This document shows, piece after piece, positions 16,617 to 25,628 of a stretch of 45,270 nucleotides of DNA. A program made the translations under genes and the position numbers. This DNA comes from Alphaproteobacteria bacterium (lineage in GTDB: Bacteria; Pseudomonadota; Alphaproteobacteria; Micavibrionales; Micavibrionaceae). The stretch lies in contig NVUR01000026.1 in NCBI GenBank assembly GCA_002401965.1, positions 1 through 45,270 on the forward strand. The letters run 5' to 3'. A model generated the notes under the pieces. It was not told the DNA's origin, did no database searches, and saw only the letters and a list, made by a program, of their open reading frames with translations. Numbering within the stretch: position 1 is the stretch's first letter; the number at the start of each line of letters is the position of its first letter.

Positions 16617-17063
16617 ATGAAACATGTAAGCACCCCACTTCTAATTATTTTATGTAGCTCTGCCTTGCTCTGCGGTTGCCAAAAAGAACCACGGGAAAAC
16701 CCGCTTTTATTAAAAGATAAAGGCGAAGTCTTAACGTGGCTTTTTGAGAATAAAAGCGCAGAAATTGAAACCTGTGCACAATACTGGGCTGACCCTAAAA
16801 TAGCGGCACACAGCGAATTAGTGCTTTGTGAAAAAGTGGCTGAAAAACTTGCCAACGAAATCAATTACCAAGGATTTTTACAACACGTAACAGCCCAAGA
16901 CCTGCATATTCCGATCTATTGGCGTGAAATAAATGAGCGCATTGAACGTAACAAAGAGCGCAAGAAGCAGATTGAAAAAAATCAGGCCAAACGCAAAGCC
17001 AATCCTATGTTCAACAGATTAGAAAAACAGATGAAGAAACTGGAAGCGATGAAAGAAAAATAA
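16617..17063 (+). CDS. lipoprotein, EexN-like, in the virB operon
   Basis: A 148-aa protein with signal peptide and lipobox (LLCGC at residue 21). The segment EVLTWLFENKSAEIETCAQYWADP with a downstream cysteine resembles the EexN entry-exclusion pattern (a WxxxN helix, then paired cysteines). The C-terminal 50 residues are a highly charged helix (NKERKKQIEKNQAKRK). EexN proteins block redundant transfer into cells that already hold the plasmid. It overlaps virB6 by one base. The family match is weak beyond the N-terminal half. Confidence 0.55.
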   Translation: MKHVSTPLLIILCSSALLCGCQKEPRENPLLLKDKGEVLTWLFENKSAEIETCAQYWADPKIAAHSELVLCEKVAEKLANEINYQGFLQHVTAQDLHIPIYWREINERIERNKERKKQIEKNQAKRKANPMFNRLEKQMKKLEAMKEK

Positions 17064-18055
17064 TGAACGCTATTGATCTTCTTTTAACCAACATAGATGC
17101 GAGCATCCTTGGCTTTGTCCAAGGATCATTTGGCGCAATTTCACCAGCAATTAGCGCATTATGGCATGGAATGTTTATCGTCTTTTTTGCCGTCTACGGG
17201 TATAAGATCGTGATAAGCGGACGCTTTATGATGTCAGATATTCTCGTACATATTTTTCGGTTTATTATAATTCTCGTTCTGGCAACAAGCTGGACAGAAT
17301 TTCAGATTTTTATTATGGATATTGTTACAGGAATCCCCGCAGATATTGCAGGCGCAATGCTACAAAACGGCGCGGGCGTTGATGTCGTCACCGCCAATAC
17401 CGCTTTAGGTGAATTCTATGAAAGCTCTATGCAAGTTTCCTCCAATATTATGGAGGGTGCGGGCTGGAACGTCACTATCATGACTTACAGTTGGGCTGTA
17501 TGGCTTTCTGCTCTTGCGCTAACAGCCTATGCCCTCATGCTCATCGTCTTAGCCAAAGTTGCTGTAGCCGTTATTTTATCTGTCGGGCCGTTCTTTATTT
17601 TAATGCTGGTTTTCACGCAATCAAAGTCACTCTTTGAAGGCTGGCTACGCACACTTTTAAACTACGCTCTTATACCAATTTTTGTATACGGCCTACTTGC
17701 GCTTTTGCTTGGTTTAATCGCCCAACCTCTTACCGCTCTGGAAAATAACGTAACATCAACAAGTGAAATTATGACGTTTATTGCGCCATTTATGCTGGTT
17801 TCATTTGTATCCGTTCTCCTACTTGCACAAGTCATGCATATGGCATCGAGCATCACAGGCGGCATTTCTCTATCGACAATGGGGATGGGACGCGCAGCCG
17901 CCAGACCACTCGGACGAGGTTCTAAAACAGTTGGCACTTACGGACGTACCCAAGGTGAACGTGGCGTTGAACGTGCATCAAGAACCGGAAAATACTCTCA
18001 AGAAAACCGTGTGAAACGCGCTATGCCGTTCACAAAAACAGGAGGTAAAACCTGA
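17063..18055 (+). CDS. virB6: VirB6/TrbL-family inner-membrane T4SS protein
   Basis: A 330-aa polytopic protein with about six membrane segments between residues 30 and 265 and a basic tail (GRAAARPLGRGSKTVGTYGR). MTYSWAVWLSALALTAYALMLI and VAVILSVGPFFILMLVF are family-typical. VirB6 forms part of the inner-membrane channel. Start and stop both overlap neighbouring genes (TAATG, TGATG), so translation is coupled. Confidence 0.9.
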   Translation: MNAIDLLLTNIDASILGFVQGSFGAISPAISALWHGMFIVFFAVYGYKIVISGRFMMSDILVHIFRFIIILVLATSWTEFQIFIMDIVTGIPADIAGAMLQNGAGVDVVTANTALGEFYESSMQVSSNIMEGAGWNVTIMTYSWAVWLSALALTAYALMLIVLAKVAVAVILSVGPFFILMLVFTQSKSLFEGWLRTLLNYALIPIFVYGLLALLLGLIAQPLTALENNVTSTSEIMTFIAPFMLVSFVSVLLLAQVMHMASSITGGISLSTMGMGRAAARPLGRGSKTVGTYGRTQGERGVERASRTGKYSQENRVKRAMPFTKTGGKT

Positions 18056-18735
18056 TGTCACAAAAGAAAACACTAAACAATCAGGATTATTTCAAACAAG
18101 GTGAAACATGGGAGCAAAGCATCTACGCCAATATGAAATCATCAAGAAACCGCGCATGGCTTGTTGCATTTTTTAGCATGAGTATTGCACTGTCTTCTGT
18201 CCTTTGCATTGCGCTCCTTCTGCCTTTGAAAACCTACGAGCCTTATGTGGTAACAATAGATAATGCTACCGGTTACACAGAAATCACGCGCACCCTCAAA
18301 GAAGGGGCAATATCGCAAGATGAAGCCATAACGCAAAGTAATTTAGTGCGCTATGTTTCGATGCGTGAAAGTTATAATCCGCATATTTTAAAAGAAAACT
18401 ATAAAAAAATAGCACTGCTCTCCGACAAAAAAGCCCTCAAGGAATTTGAAGAGCTTTGGAGCGCAGACAATAAGGATAACCCTTCCAAGAAATATGGGCG
18501 GAAATCTACGATTGATACCAAAATAAAATCTGTGTCTTTCCTAAACGAAAACACCGCGCAGGTGCGCTTCTTAACGCATTTGCGTAAAGATAATGTAATC
18601 CGCGCAGCCCACTGGAACGCTATCATTACGTTCCGCTACACCCAAAAACCCATGAAAATGATTGAGCGTTTTGTAAACCCGCTCGGCTTTCAGGTCATTA
18701 GCTATCGTAAATCACAAGAAATACTAGAGGAGTAA
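18055..18735 (+). CDS. virB8: VirB8-family T4SS protein
   Basis: A 226-aa protein with a short cytoplasmic N-terminus, one membrane helix (about residues 36-58, LVAFFSMSIALSSVLCIALL) and a periplasmic NTF2-like domain. PLKTYEPYVVTIDNATG and YVSMRESYNP are hallmark segments. VirB8 nucleates the inner-membrane complex and contacts VirB9 and VirB10. It overlaps virB6 and is followed after 5 bp by virB9. Confidence 0.93.
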   Translation: MSQKKTLNNQDYFKQGETWEQSIYANMKSSRNRAWLVAFFSMSIALSSVLCIALLLPLKTYEPYVVTIDNATGYTEITRTLKEGAISQDEAITQSNLVRYVSMRESYNPHILKENYKKIALLSDKKALKEFEELWSADNKDNPSKKYGRKSTIDTKIKSVSFLNENTAQVRFLTHLRKDNVIRAAHWNAIITFRYTQKPMKMIERFVNPLGFQVISYRKSQEILEE

Positions 18736-18740
18736 ACACT

Positions 18741-19586
18741 ATGAAGAAATTACTATTAACAACAGCTATCGCCCTATGTCTGGCATCACCAGCCATAGCC
18801 GGAAAAACACCCCACCCCGGCTCTGCCGATGCGCGTGTAAAAACCATAGTCTATCATGATACGGACGTTTTTCGGATCACAGGACATTATGGTTTTTCTA
18901 CTGTCCTCGAATTTGATGCAAGAGAGAATATAGAAACCATAGCACTTGGAGATAGCCAAGCATGGCAAACTATTAAACCAGGGCGCGGTAACTTACTCTT
19001 CATAAAACCATTAGAGCAAAACGCCAACACCAACATGACTGTCATAACAAACAAGCGCATTTATACGTTTGAACTTACAGCACGTAGTGCGCAAAGCCAC
19101 AAATCACCAAACTTGTCATTCCGCATTAAATTTGTCTATCCAGACCAAATTGATATGCAGCTCGCCAATATCAATAAAATGCAAAATAATGGCTTTGACC
19201 CAGCAAACTTCGCGCCCTCGCCTGTGCCTGCCGATCAATGGAACTTTGATTACAGCTACTCAGGTGACAAACGCCTGCGCCCTGCCCGCGCTTTTGATGA
19301 TGGAACATTCACTTACTTGCAATTCTCTAAAAATGAAGTAACGCCTGCGGTTTTTGCCGTGGACGAGAACGGTAATGAGTCCATCGTGAACTACTCGATG
19401 AAAGGGAAATACCTTGTTGTTGAAAGTCTCGGCCGACAATTCACATTACGCGACGGTGATACAACAGTTTGTATTTTTAACGATGCCTATCCAGCGCCAG
19501 AGATTGATCCGCTTGAAATGACACTCAATAAACTCGATGAGCGTATAGCGGCCAATACCACGAAGCCGCGCACATATAACAAATAA
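18741..19586 (+). CDS. virB9: VirB9-family T4SS protein
   Basis: A 281-aa periplasmic protein with a signal peptide ending SPAIA-GKTPHP. The N-terminal segment VYHDTDVFRITGHYGFSTVLEF and the C-terminal domain NFDYSYSGDKRLRPARAFDDGTF, with RQFTLRDGDTTVCIFN, are family signatures. With VirB7 and VirB10 it builds the outer-membrane core complex. Length and order are normal. Confidence 0.94.
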   Translation: MKKLLLTTAIALCLASPAIAGKTPHPGSADARVKTIVYHDTDVFRITGHYGFSTVLEFDARENIETIALGDSQAWQTIKPGRGNLLFIKPLEQNANTNMTVITNKRIYTFELTARSAQSHKSPNLSFRIKFVYPDQIDMQLANINKMQNNGFDPANFAPSPVPADQWNFDYSYSGDKRLRPARAFDDGTFTYLQFSKNEVTPAVFAVDENGNESIVNYSMKGKYLVVESLGRQFTLRDGDTTVCIFNDAYPAPEIDPLEMTLNKLDERIAANTTKPRTYNK

Positions 19587-19600
19587 GAAAGACACCCATT

Positions 19601-20782
19601 ATGAGTAATGAAACACATGATCCAGACACAGGTGAAATTTACCCTTCCAAGTCTATATCTGATGAACATATAGAAGCTGACCGTGGCGTACCAGAAGTGG
19701 CTAAACTCGGTGCAGGTCGTACAATAGGCATGGCAGTATTCCTGATTATCTGCACCCTTATATTGGGCGCAGTAATTTATGATGGCATGAGTAAAAATAC
19801 AAATAAACCCATCACAAAATCAGAAGAAATGGTATTCAAAGCGCCCAACGCGCGAGGTGAGCCATACATCGTTGAAGAACCCATTGCACCACCGAAAGAA
19901 CCTTTACAATCTGCGGCCGCCGCCCCAAGTGACCCGCTTTTGCTCCAACGTGAAATAGCAATGCAAGAAGAAGCTATGCGCCTTGCCCGTGCGCGGCGCG
20001 AAGAGATGGAACAACGTCTAAAATCACCGCAGCTCGTCTATGATAAGTCGAGAGAACAAGCTGCACCTTCATCAACGCCGTATTCTCAAACCCATTCCGG
20101 TGGAGCAACACTTTTATCCGGCGGAAGTAACGAAACAGATCCAAACCTTGCCTTTGCAAAATCTCAAAGCAACATCGGTGTAAAAACTGCACAAGCAACA
20201 CAATTGCGAAATCTGCCAACCTTGATCGCGCAAGGTGAGCTTATTGGCGGAATTTTAGAAACCGCGATTCAAAGTGACCTGCCGGGCATGGTGCGCGCAA
20301 TCACAAGTGAAAATGTTTATTCATTTGATGGCTCTAACCTTCTTATTCCCAAAGGCACACGCTTAGTAGGTCAATATCGTAGTGGCACAAAGCAAGGACA
20401 ATCCCGCGTTTTTGTGATCTGGAATCGCCTCATTCGCCCTGACGGTGCGAGCATTAATCTTGGCTCCATCGGCACAGATTCCCTTGGACGCTCAGGTCTT
20501 TCTGGTGATGTTGATACGCACTTCATGCAACGTTTTGGCTCATCTATTCTCCTATCCATGATTGACGGAGCATTAAGTGCGGCCGTGGAATCAGTCAGCG
20601 ATAGTAACAGCTCAGACGTCTCCTTAAACGGCAGCAATGATTTCTCGCGCAGCGCAGAAATTGCCCTAGAAGATTCAATAGGCATTAAACCAACAATCCA
20701 TATTGACCAAGGCACACGGATTAAAATCTTTGTTGGTCAGGATTTAGATTTTTCACAAGTGGGCGCATTTTCCGCCCTGTAA
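19601..20782 (+). CDS. virB10: VirB10-family T4SS protein
   Basis: A 393-aa protein with a cytoplasmic N-terminus, a single membrane helix (about residues 44-64), a proline-rich and then heptad-like stretch (REIAMQEEAMRLARARREEM), and a C-terminal beta domain with LIAQGELIGGILETAIQSDLPG and LLIPKGTRLVGQYRSG. VirB10 spans both membranes and senses ATP use to gate the channel. No unusual feature is visible. Confidence 0.95.
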   Translation: MSNETHDPDTGEIYPSKSISDEHIEADRGVPEVAKLGAGRTIGMAVFLIICTLILGAVIYDGMSKNTNKPITKSEEMVFKAPNARGEPYIVEEPIAPPKEPLQSAAAAPSDPLLLQREIAMQEEAMRLARARREEMEQRLKSPQLVYDKSREQAAPSSTPYSQTHSGGATLLSGGSNETDPNLAFAKSQSNIGVKTAQATQLRNLPTLIAQGELIGGILETAIQSDLPGMVRAITSENVYSFDGSNLLIPKGTRLVGQYRSGTKQGQSRVFVIWNRLIRPDGASINLGSIGTDSLGRSGLSGDVDTHFMQRFGSSILLSMIDGALSAAVESVSDSNSSDVSLNGSNDFSRSAEIALEDSIGIKPTIHIDQGTRIKIFVGQDLDFSQVGAFSAL

Positions 20783-20797
20783 ATAAGGAAAAAGAAC

Positions 20798-21421
20798 ATG
20801 GACACATTTACTATTCATTTGGGTACAGAAAAAAGCGCATTCTTAAAAAACTGCGTTCAAAGTGGCTTTTACATTGATCCTAGTGATGTCATTGAGAAAG
20901 CGCTTGAAGCCTTACATGAAAAAACAAAGCATGCACTTCTCGCACGAAATATTTTACAGCATGAGATTATTATTGCTTTAGCAGCAATCCAAAGTGATAC
21001 ATTTTCACACAGGGACATTACCGCTGTCATAGAAGGCAAAACACTTTGTGATGTGAAAGAAAAAGAATGTATTTATCAGCTCACACAACAAGCCGATAAT
21101 GCAATTGAAGACCTCTTAAAAACATATCTAAGCACAGACAATCCCGCCAAAGCTATACAGAGAATACAGAAAATAGAAAACCATATAAAAGGCTTAACAA
21201 AACTTGAGCATCATCAAACACTTTCTAAAGTTTTTCCGCCCAATGAGCAATTAAATACAGATAATATTTTATATTCTAAAACCAACAAATATTACCTTAT
21301 CTATACCCTATCCGAGACTGGTATTAATGTATTGACGCTCTATTCAACGCAACTAGATTTGGAAGAGCTTAAGAAAACAAAGACTGGAACGCAGCCGTGC
21401 TTAAGCCCAATCGCCAGTTAG
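20798..21421 (+). CDS. ParD-like/ParE-like single-chain fusion inside the virB operon
   Basis: A 207-aa protein between virB10 and virB11. Residues 4-45 (TIHLGTEKSAFLKNCVQSGF, then SDVIEKALEALHE) read as a ParD-type ribbon-helix-helix antitoxin domain. Residues 97-190 (QADNAIEDLLKTYLSTDNPA, KYYLIYTLSETGINVLTLYS) read as a ParE/RelE-fold toxin domain. The two are normally separate genes. Here they are one chain, which should hold the toxin inactive or leave it as a DNA-binding or regulatory relic. The gene overlaps the virB11 start by 25 bp, so it is embedded in transfer expression. A plasmid-addiction role would need proteolytic separation. Confidence 0.62.
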   Translation: MDTFTIHLGTEKSAFLKNCVQSGFYIDPSDVIEKALEALHEKTKHALLARNILQHEIIIALAAIQSDTFSHRDITAVIEGKTLCDVKEKECIYQLTQQADNAIEDLLKTYLSTDNPAKAIQRIQKIENHIKGLTKLEHHQTLSKVFPPNEQLNTDNILYSKTNKYYLIYTLSETGINVLTLYSTQLDLEELKKTKTGTQPCLSPIAS

Positions 21422-22437
21422 AACTCATCGCTGAAAGCAATGTGTTTCTTGAACAATATCTTGAGCCCTTCTCAGCCTTTCTGAAGGACGATAAAGTCAC
21501 AGAGATATGTGTCAATGAGCAAGGCGGTTTTTGGATTGAGCGCATGGGCGAAAGCACCATGAAATATCATGCCTGCGCTGATATTAAAGATGAAAAGCTA
21601 CTACGCTTGGCACGCCTTGTTGCGCAAGAATCAGATCAGACAATCAATGAAAAATCGCCTCTACTCTCATCTTCCCTTCCAACCGGAGAACGCATACAGT
21701 TTATACTCCCCCCTGCCGCACCAAACGGCGTTGCTCTTTCGATCCGTAAGCAAGGCGTTACAGATTTATCGTTAGAAGATTACGGTAAACTCGGCGCATT
21801 TAAAAACGTAAATTTTATAAATGACATTCTGCCTGTCCAGCAAGACACCATGCTGCGCGATATTGCTGCATCATCCACCGCAGATAGTTATCTCAATGGC
21901 GCAGCACAAAGTTTTATTACCAAAGCAGCCAACCTAAAAAAGAACATCATTATTAGCGGCGGGACATCTACTGGAAAGACAACCTTGCTCAATGCTATCC
22001 TCAAATCCATTGACCAAACCGAGCGCATTATTACAATAGAAGACACAGCGGAACTCTGCCCGCCCCACAAAAACACCCTTTCTCTTCTGGCATCAAAAGG
22101 CGGACAAAGCACAGCAAAAGTAGAAGTGAACGATCTTTTACAAGCCTCACTTCGCTTGCGCCCTGATCGTATTTTACTTGGCGAGCTGCGCGGCGCAGAA
22201 GCCTATTCTTACCTAAGAGCTGTAAACACGGGACATCCGGGTTCCATCACAACCATTCACGCCGATACGCCAAATGGGGCATTCGAACAAATCGCACTCA
22301 TGATTATGCAGTCCGGCGCAAACCTAACCCACGATCAAATCATAACTTATATAAGATCAATTGTTGATGTTGTCATTCAGCTCAAGCGCGTTGGTGGTAA
22401 ACGCATCGTGTCTGACATCTGGTATCCGAAGAAGTAA
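21397..22437 (+). CDS. virB11: VirB11-family T4SS ATPase
   Basis: A 346-aa hexameric traffic ATPase. A GTG start at 21397 sits inside the end of the preceding gene. Visible are the N-terminal domain segment FLKDDKVTEICVNEQGGFWIE, Walker A GGTSTGKTT near residue 190, the Asp box IIITIEDTAEL-type segment, LRPDRILLGELRGAEAY, and the His box TGHPGSITTIHAD. It supplies energy for pilus assembly and DNA transfer together with VirB4 and VirD4. Confidence 0.95.
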   Translation: MLKPNRQLELIAESNVFLEQYLEPFSAFLKDDKVTEICVNEQGGFWIERMGESTMKYHACADIKDEKLLRLARLVAQESDQTINEKSPLLSSSLPTGERIQFILPPAAPNGVALSIRKQGVTDLSLEDYGKLGAFKNVNFINDILPVQQDTMLRDIAASSTADSYLNGAAQSFITKAANLKKNIIISGGTSTGKTTLLNAILKSIDQTERIITIEDTAELCPPHKNTLSLLASKGGQSTAKVEVNDLLQASLRLRPDRILLGELRGAEAYSYLRAVNTGHPGSITTIHADTPNGAFEQIALMIMQSGANLTHDQIITYIRSIVDVVIQLKRVGGKRIVSDIWYPKK

Positions 22438-22441
22438 AATC

Positions 22442-24220
22442 ATGAACCAGCTCTTAAAATTTACCCCTTGGATCATTGCCGGTATTATTGGTCTTATAAC
22501 CAGTTTGTATTTAAGCTCTGTCTTATATTTTCTGCTTAATGGCTGGAATGCTGATTCAGCACGCCCATGGTCTATTTTCACATACATCACTTATATCCAT
22601 TACCCCTATGGCCTCAATCTCGCAATTGCCCTTATTACGCCCCCTGCTATCCTCGCAGGCTTGGCAGCATTCATAATCTTCAAACCCGAAGACCCCGATT
22701 CAAGATGGGCTAACCGCGCAGATTTGAAGGCTGCAAATCTCCTTAGTAAGCACGGGATTATCTTCGGAAAATCCGGATCGAACTATCTAATCAACGATAA
22801 TGATACCCATGTGTTCTTGGGCGCGCCGACAGGATCAGGAAAAGGCGTTGGAATAGTCATTCCCAACCTCCTTGCATGGCAAGACACAGTTATCTGTCTG
22901 GACGTTAAAGGAGAAAATCACAAACTTACATCGGGCTTCAGGGAAAGTTTGGGGCATAAAATTATAAACTTCGTGCCCTTCGCAGAAGACCAGTGTTCCC
23001 ACTGTTACAATCCGCTCGATTATGTTTCTTCTGATCCAAACAAGCGCATCACAGACTTACAAATAATCGCCACTATTCTTGTTTCTTCTGCGGCAAAATC
23101 TGACCCTCACTTTCCCGAAGAGGCGCGTGATCTCTTTGTAGGAATGGCGCTCTATGTTTTAGACCATGATGATTATCCCTCAACTATTGGCGCAGTTTTT
23201 AGACTTCTGGGAACAGAAGATACACTGCATAGCGTCTTGCGCTACGTTGCCCAAACATACCCAAACTTGGATGAAGCGGCAAAACAGCTTTTCAATTCCT
23301 ATGCAAACAAAGCAGAAAAAGAACGCTCCGGCATTAAATCAACACTGGGCCGCGCGCTCATGCTCTGGCGCAATCCGGCCATTGATGCTGTCACCTCAAA
23401 AAGTGATTTCTCTATTCATGAGCTGCGTCAAAAACGCCACGCGATATATATCGGCGTTAAGGTTGGGGAAATGAAAACGCTCTCGCCTCTAGTACGATTG
23501 TTCTTAGAACAAGTCATTACGATCATGTCCTCCCATGAACCTGATCCCGAATTAGAGCCACGGAAAATCCTCATGGTCATGGATGAGTTCCACGTACTGG
23601 GCGCAATGGATATCATGGCCACCGCCTTTACCCTCCTACGTTCTTTCAATATACGCATTCTCGCTATCGTTCAAAATATTGACGCCATCGATATGGTCTA
23701 TGATAAGCCCACGCGTAACACCATTCTCTCAAACTGTGCACACCAGATTTTCTTTGCCACCAACAACCCAGAAACAAAAAAATACATATCCGTGGCATGT
23801 GGTGAGAAAAAAGTAGAATCAAAATCCGTTTCCAGAGCCACCGGCTTTAGTACAGAACGTGGAAAAGTGTCTGTAACCGAAAAATACGTGCCTTTGATTA
23901 AAGAACAACAGGTTCATCGTTTAAGCAAAAAACAAGGCATAATCATCACCGAAAATAGCCATCCTGTTAAGTTCAAGAAGATCTTCTATTATAAAGACAA
24001 AACCTTCACCTCACGCCTACTCCCCGCAGCAAAAACACCGCCCCTCAATATTCAAGCGCAAACCGCACCAAAGTTTGATATTGCCCTTGGAAATACTGAG
24101 AAACGTAAACCTGTGGCAAAAAGAAAACAACCAGACTACCCAACCCCAACAAGACCTGCATGGAGAAAAACGAAACAAGCACCACCATCGGAATCTAATC
24201 CACTTTATTTTGATGAATAA
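22442..24220 (+). CDS. virD4: VirD4/TraG-family coupling protein
   Basis: A 592-aa protein. The start at 22442 lies four bases after the virB11 stop; the longer in-frame extension has no support. Two N-terminal membrane segments (about 7-30 and 52-75) precede Walker A GAPTGSGKGVG near residue 128 and Walker B ILMVMDEFHVLGAMD near 380. The coupling protein recruits the relaxase-DNA complex to the T4SS and pumps DNA. It is the last gene of the plus-strand transfer operon, convergent with the M48 protease gene 19 bp on. Confidence 0.95.
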   Translation: MNQLLKFTPWIIAGIIGLITSLYLSSVLYFLLNGWNADSARPWSIFTYITYIHYPYGLNLAIALITPPAILAGLAAFIIFKPEDPDSRWANRADLKAANLLSKHGIIFGKSGSNYLINDNDTHVFLGAPTGSGKGVGIVIPNLLAWQDTVICLDVKGENHKLTSGFRESLGHKIINFVPFAEDQCSHCYNPLDYVSSDPNKRITDLQIIATILVSSAAKSDPHFPEEARDLFVGMALYVLDHDDYPSTIGAVFRLLGTEDTLHSVLRYVAQTYPNLDEAAKQLFNSYANKAEKERSGIKSTLGRALMLWRNPAIDAVTSKSDFSIHELRQKRHAIYIGVKVGEMKTLSPLVRLFLEQVITIMSSHEPDPELEPRKILMVMDEFHVLGAMDIMATAFTLLRSFNIRILAIVQNIDAIDMVYDKPTRNTILSNCAHQIFFATNNPETKKYISVACGEKKVESKSVSRATGFSTERGKVSVTEKYVPLIKEQQVHRLSKKQGIIITENSHPVKFKKIFYYKDKTFTSRLLPAAKTPPLNIQAQTAPKFDIALGNTEKRKPVAKRKQPDYPTPTRPAWRKTKQAPPSESNPLYFDE

Positions 24221-24239
24221 GAACTCATGTACCAGCTTT

Positions 24240-25223
24240 CTAGTACAATACGACTTCATCCTTTGATTTCCACTTATCGTATTTTTGACTTTGGACAATA
24301 TTCTTGGGCGTTTTTATTCGTTGTTTTATAGCCACCGGCTTTTCATACGTTGAGTGCATATGCAGGTTTTCAATACGTAATTCCGAAGGCGGGTGCGATC
24401 TCCGTTTCATATTTAAAAAACCAAACTCCATATAATGCTCGCCGTTCTTCATTCCTTCTAAAAATGATAAGATACCTTTTGTTCCTATCAAATCCGCAGA
24501 GAATTTATCGGCCCGATATTCAATACTACGTGAAAAATACACCTCCATGCGACCCAAAATATCTTCCGGCAATCTCAAAAAAACAATTAGATAAGAGAAT
24601 ACAATACATACAATCTGCAACGGCAAAGCAAAGATAATAAAAGGTAAAAATAAGTCAGAGAGAAACGACACTATTCTCTGCATCATATTCAAAGCCCCGT
24701 ATAAGAGCCGAAGAATACTCCCCGTAGCCTCCACATAATACCAAAACCATAAATCCCGATGATGCAAATGCCCCAGCTCATGTGCAAGAACACCCTCAAT
24801 AGCATGATCTCGCCACTTGAGACGATTTAATAAGCCAGTGGTAATCGCTATCTTATTCTTACCAAAAGCAAGTGCATTTTCATCTGGATCATCCATCATA
24901 AAAAGTTCCACCCGTTTGATCCGCGCATGTTTTTTCTCTTTATAAGCCGCCATAATCTCATCTAACAATGGAATCAGCTTTTCTTCCTCACGCTCAGATA
25001 ATCTGCGCACCGGATAATATGACTTTTGCAAAGCATAGCCCAAAGGCGAAATACAAAACGCAAACCCTGCCACTTGTAACAACCCTGCGATAATACCAAT
25101 CTCAAGCGTATTAAAATTAAAAGCAAAACTGTTTTCTTGGCCGAGCCAAAGCAGCGCAAAGAGCGCGGCATAATGCACACCCGCGCTTATCACAAAAACT
25201 AATGCTCTATATGCAAACAACAT
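24240..25223 (-). CDS. M48-family membrane metalloprotease
   Basis: A 327-aa protein with two N-terminal hydrophobic segments (about 7-28 and 41-62), the zinc motif HELGH at 148-152, EYRADKFSADL with the third ligand near residue 235, and two further hydrophobic segments between. This is the HtpX/Ste24-like layout. Family members degrade or mature membrane proteins. It lies downstream of the relaxase and its accessory gene on the same strand. A role in quality control of T4SS membrane proteins is possible but is inference. Confidence 0.85.
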   Translation of the reverse strand: MLFAYRALVFVISAGVHYAALFALLWLGQENSFAFNFNTLEIGIIAGLLQVAGFAFCISPLGYALQKSYYPVRRLSEREEEKLIPLLDEIMAAYKEKKHARIKRVELFMMDDPDENALAFGKNKIAITTGLLNRLKWRDHAIEGVLAHELGHLHHRDLWFWYYVEATGSILRLLYGALNMMQRIVSFLSDLFLPFIIFALPLQIVCIVFSYLIVFLRLPEDILGRMEVYFSRSIEYRADKFSADLIGTKGILSFLEGMKNGEHYMEFGFLNMKRRSHPPSELRIENLHMHSTYEKPVAIKQRIKTPKNIVQSQKYDKWKSKDEVVLY

Positions 25224-25232
25224 CTATTATCC

Positions 25233-25625
25233 CTATTCGTCTTCGTTCAGCTCTTGCATGATTTTGGATTGACCAAGATTACGCACTACAGTTTCCATCA
25301 AAGCATCCAAACGCTTTTGTGCCTCTGGGTCGCGTTTATCTGAAGCCGGGTTATTTGCAAAATACTCAAACATAAACTGAAGTAATATTTCCTGATTAGC
25401 CGCCAAATCACGCGCTGTCTTATTGCGGTGTTGATTCAATGAATAAAGAATCTGATTTTGAAGACTCCGCTCATCCCGTTCCTTTTGAAACAACACCTGT
25501 TTCAATGCATCATTTACGGCCAAGGATATGTTATTAATATTTTTACTCGCCATGAAATTCTTCAAAGCCTTATCAACATCCTCTTCCAGATAAACACTGC
25601 GCGCTACTGTCTTCTTTTTTGCCAT
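25233..25625 (-). CDS. ribbon-helix-helix mobilisation accessory protein
   Basis: A 130-aa protein. Residues 6-48 (TVARSVYLEEDVDKALKNFM, then INNISLAVNDALKQVL) show a CopG-type ribbon-helix-helix pattern: a beta strand with alternating residues, then two helices. The rest is helical and charged. It lies 3 bp after the relaxase stop and 9 bp before the protease gene. Relaxase partners of this type bind the transfer origin beside the nick site and help load the relaxase. Confidence 0.7.
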   Translation of the reverse strand: MAKKKTVARSVYLEEDVDKALKNFMASKNINNISLAVNDALKQVLFQKERDERSLQNQILYSLNQHRNKTARDLAANQEILLQFMFEYFANNPASDKRDPEAQKRLDALMETVVRNLGQSKIMQELNEDE

Positions 25626-25628
25626 TAT

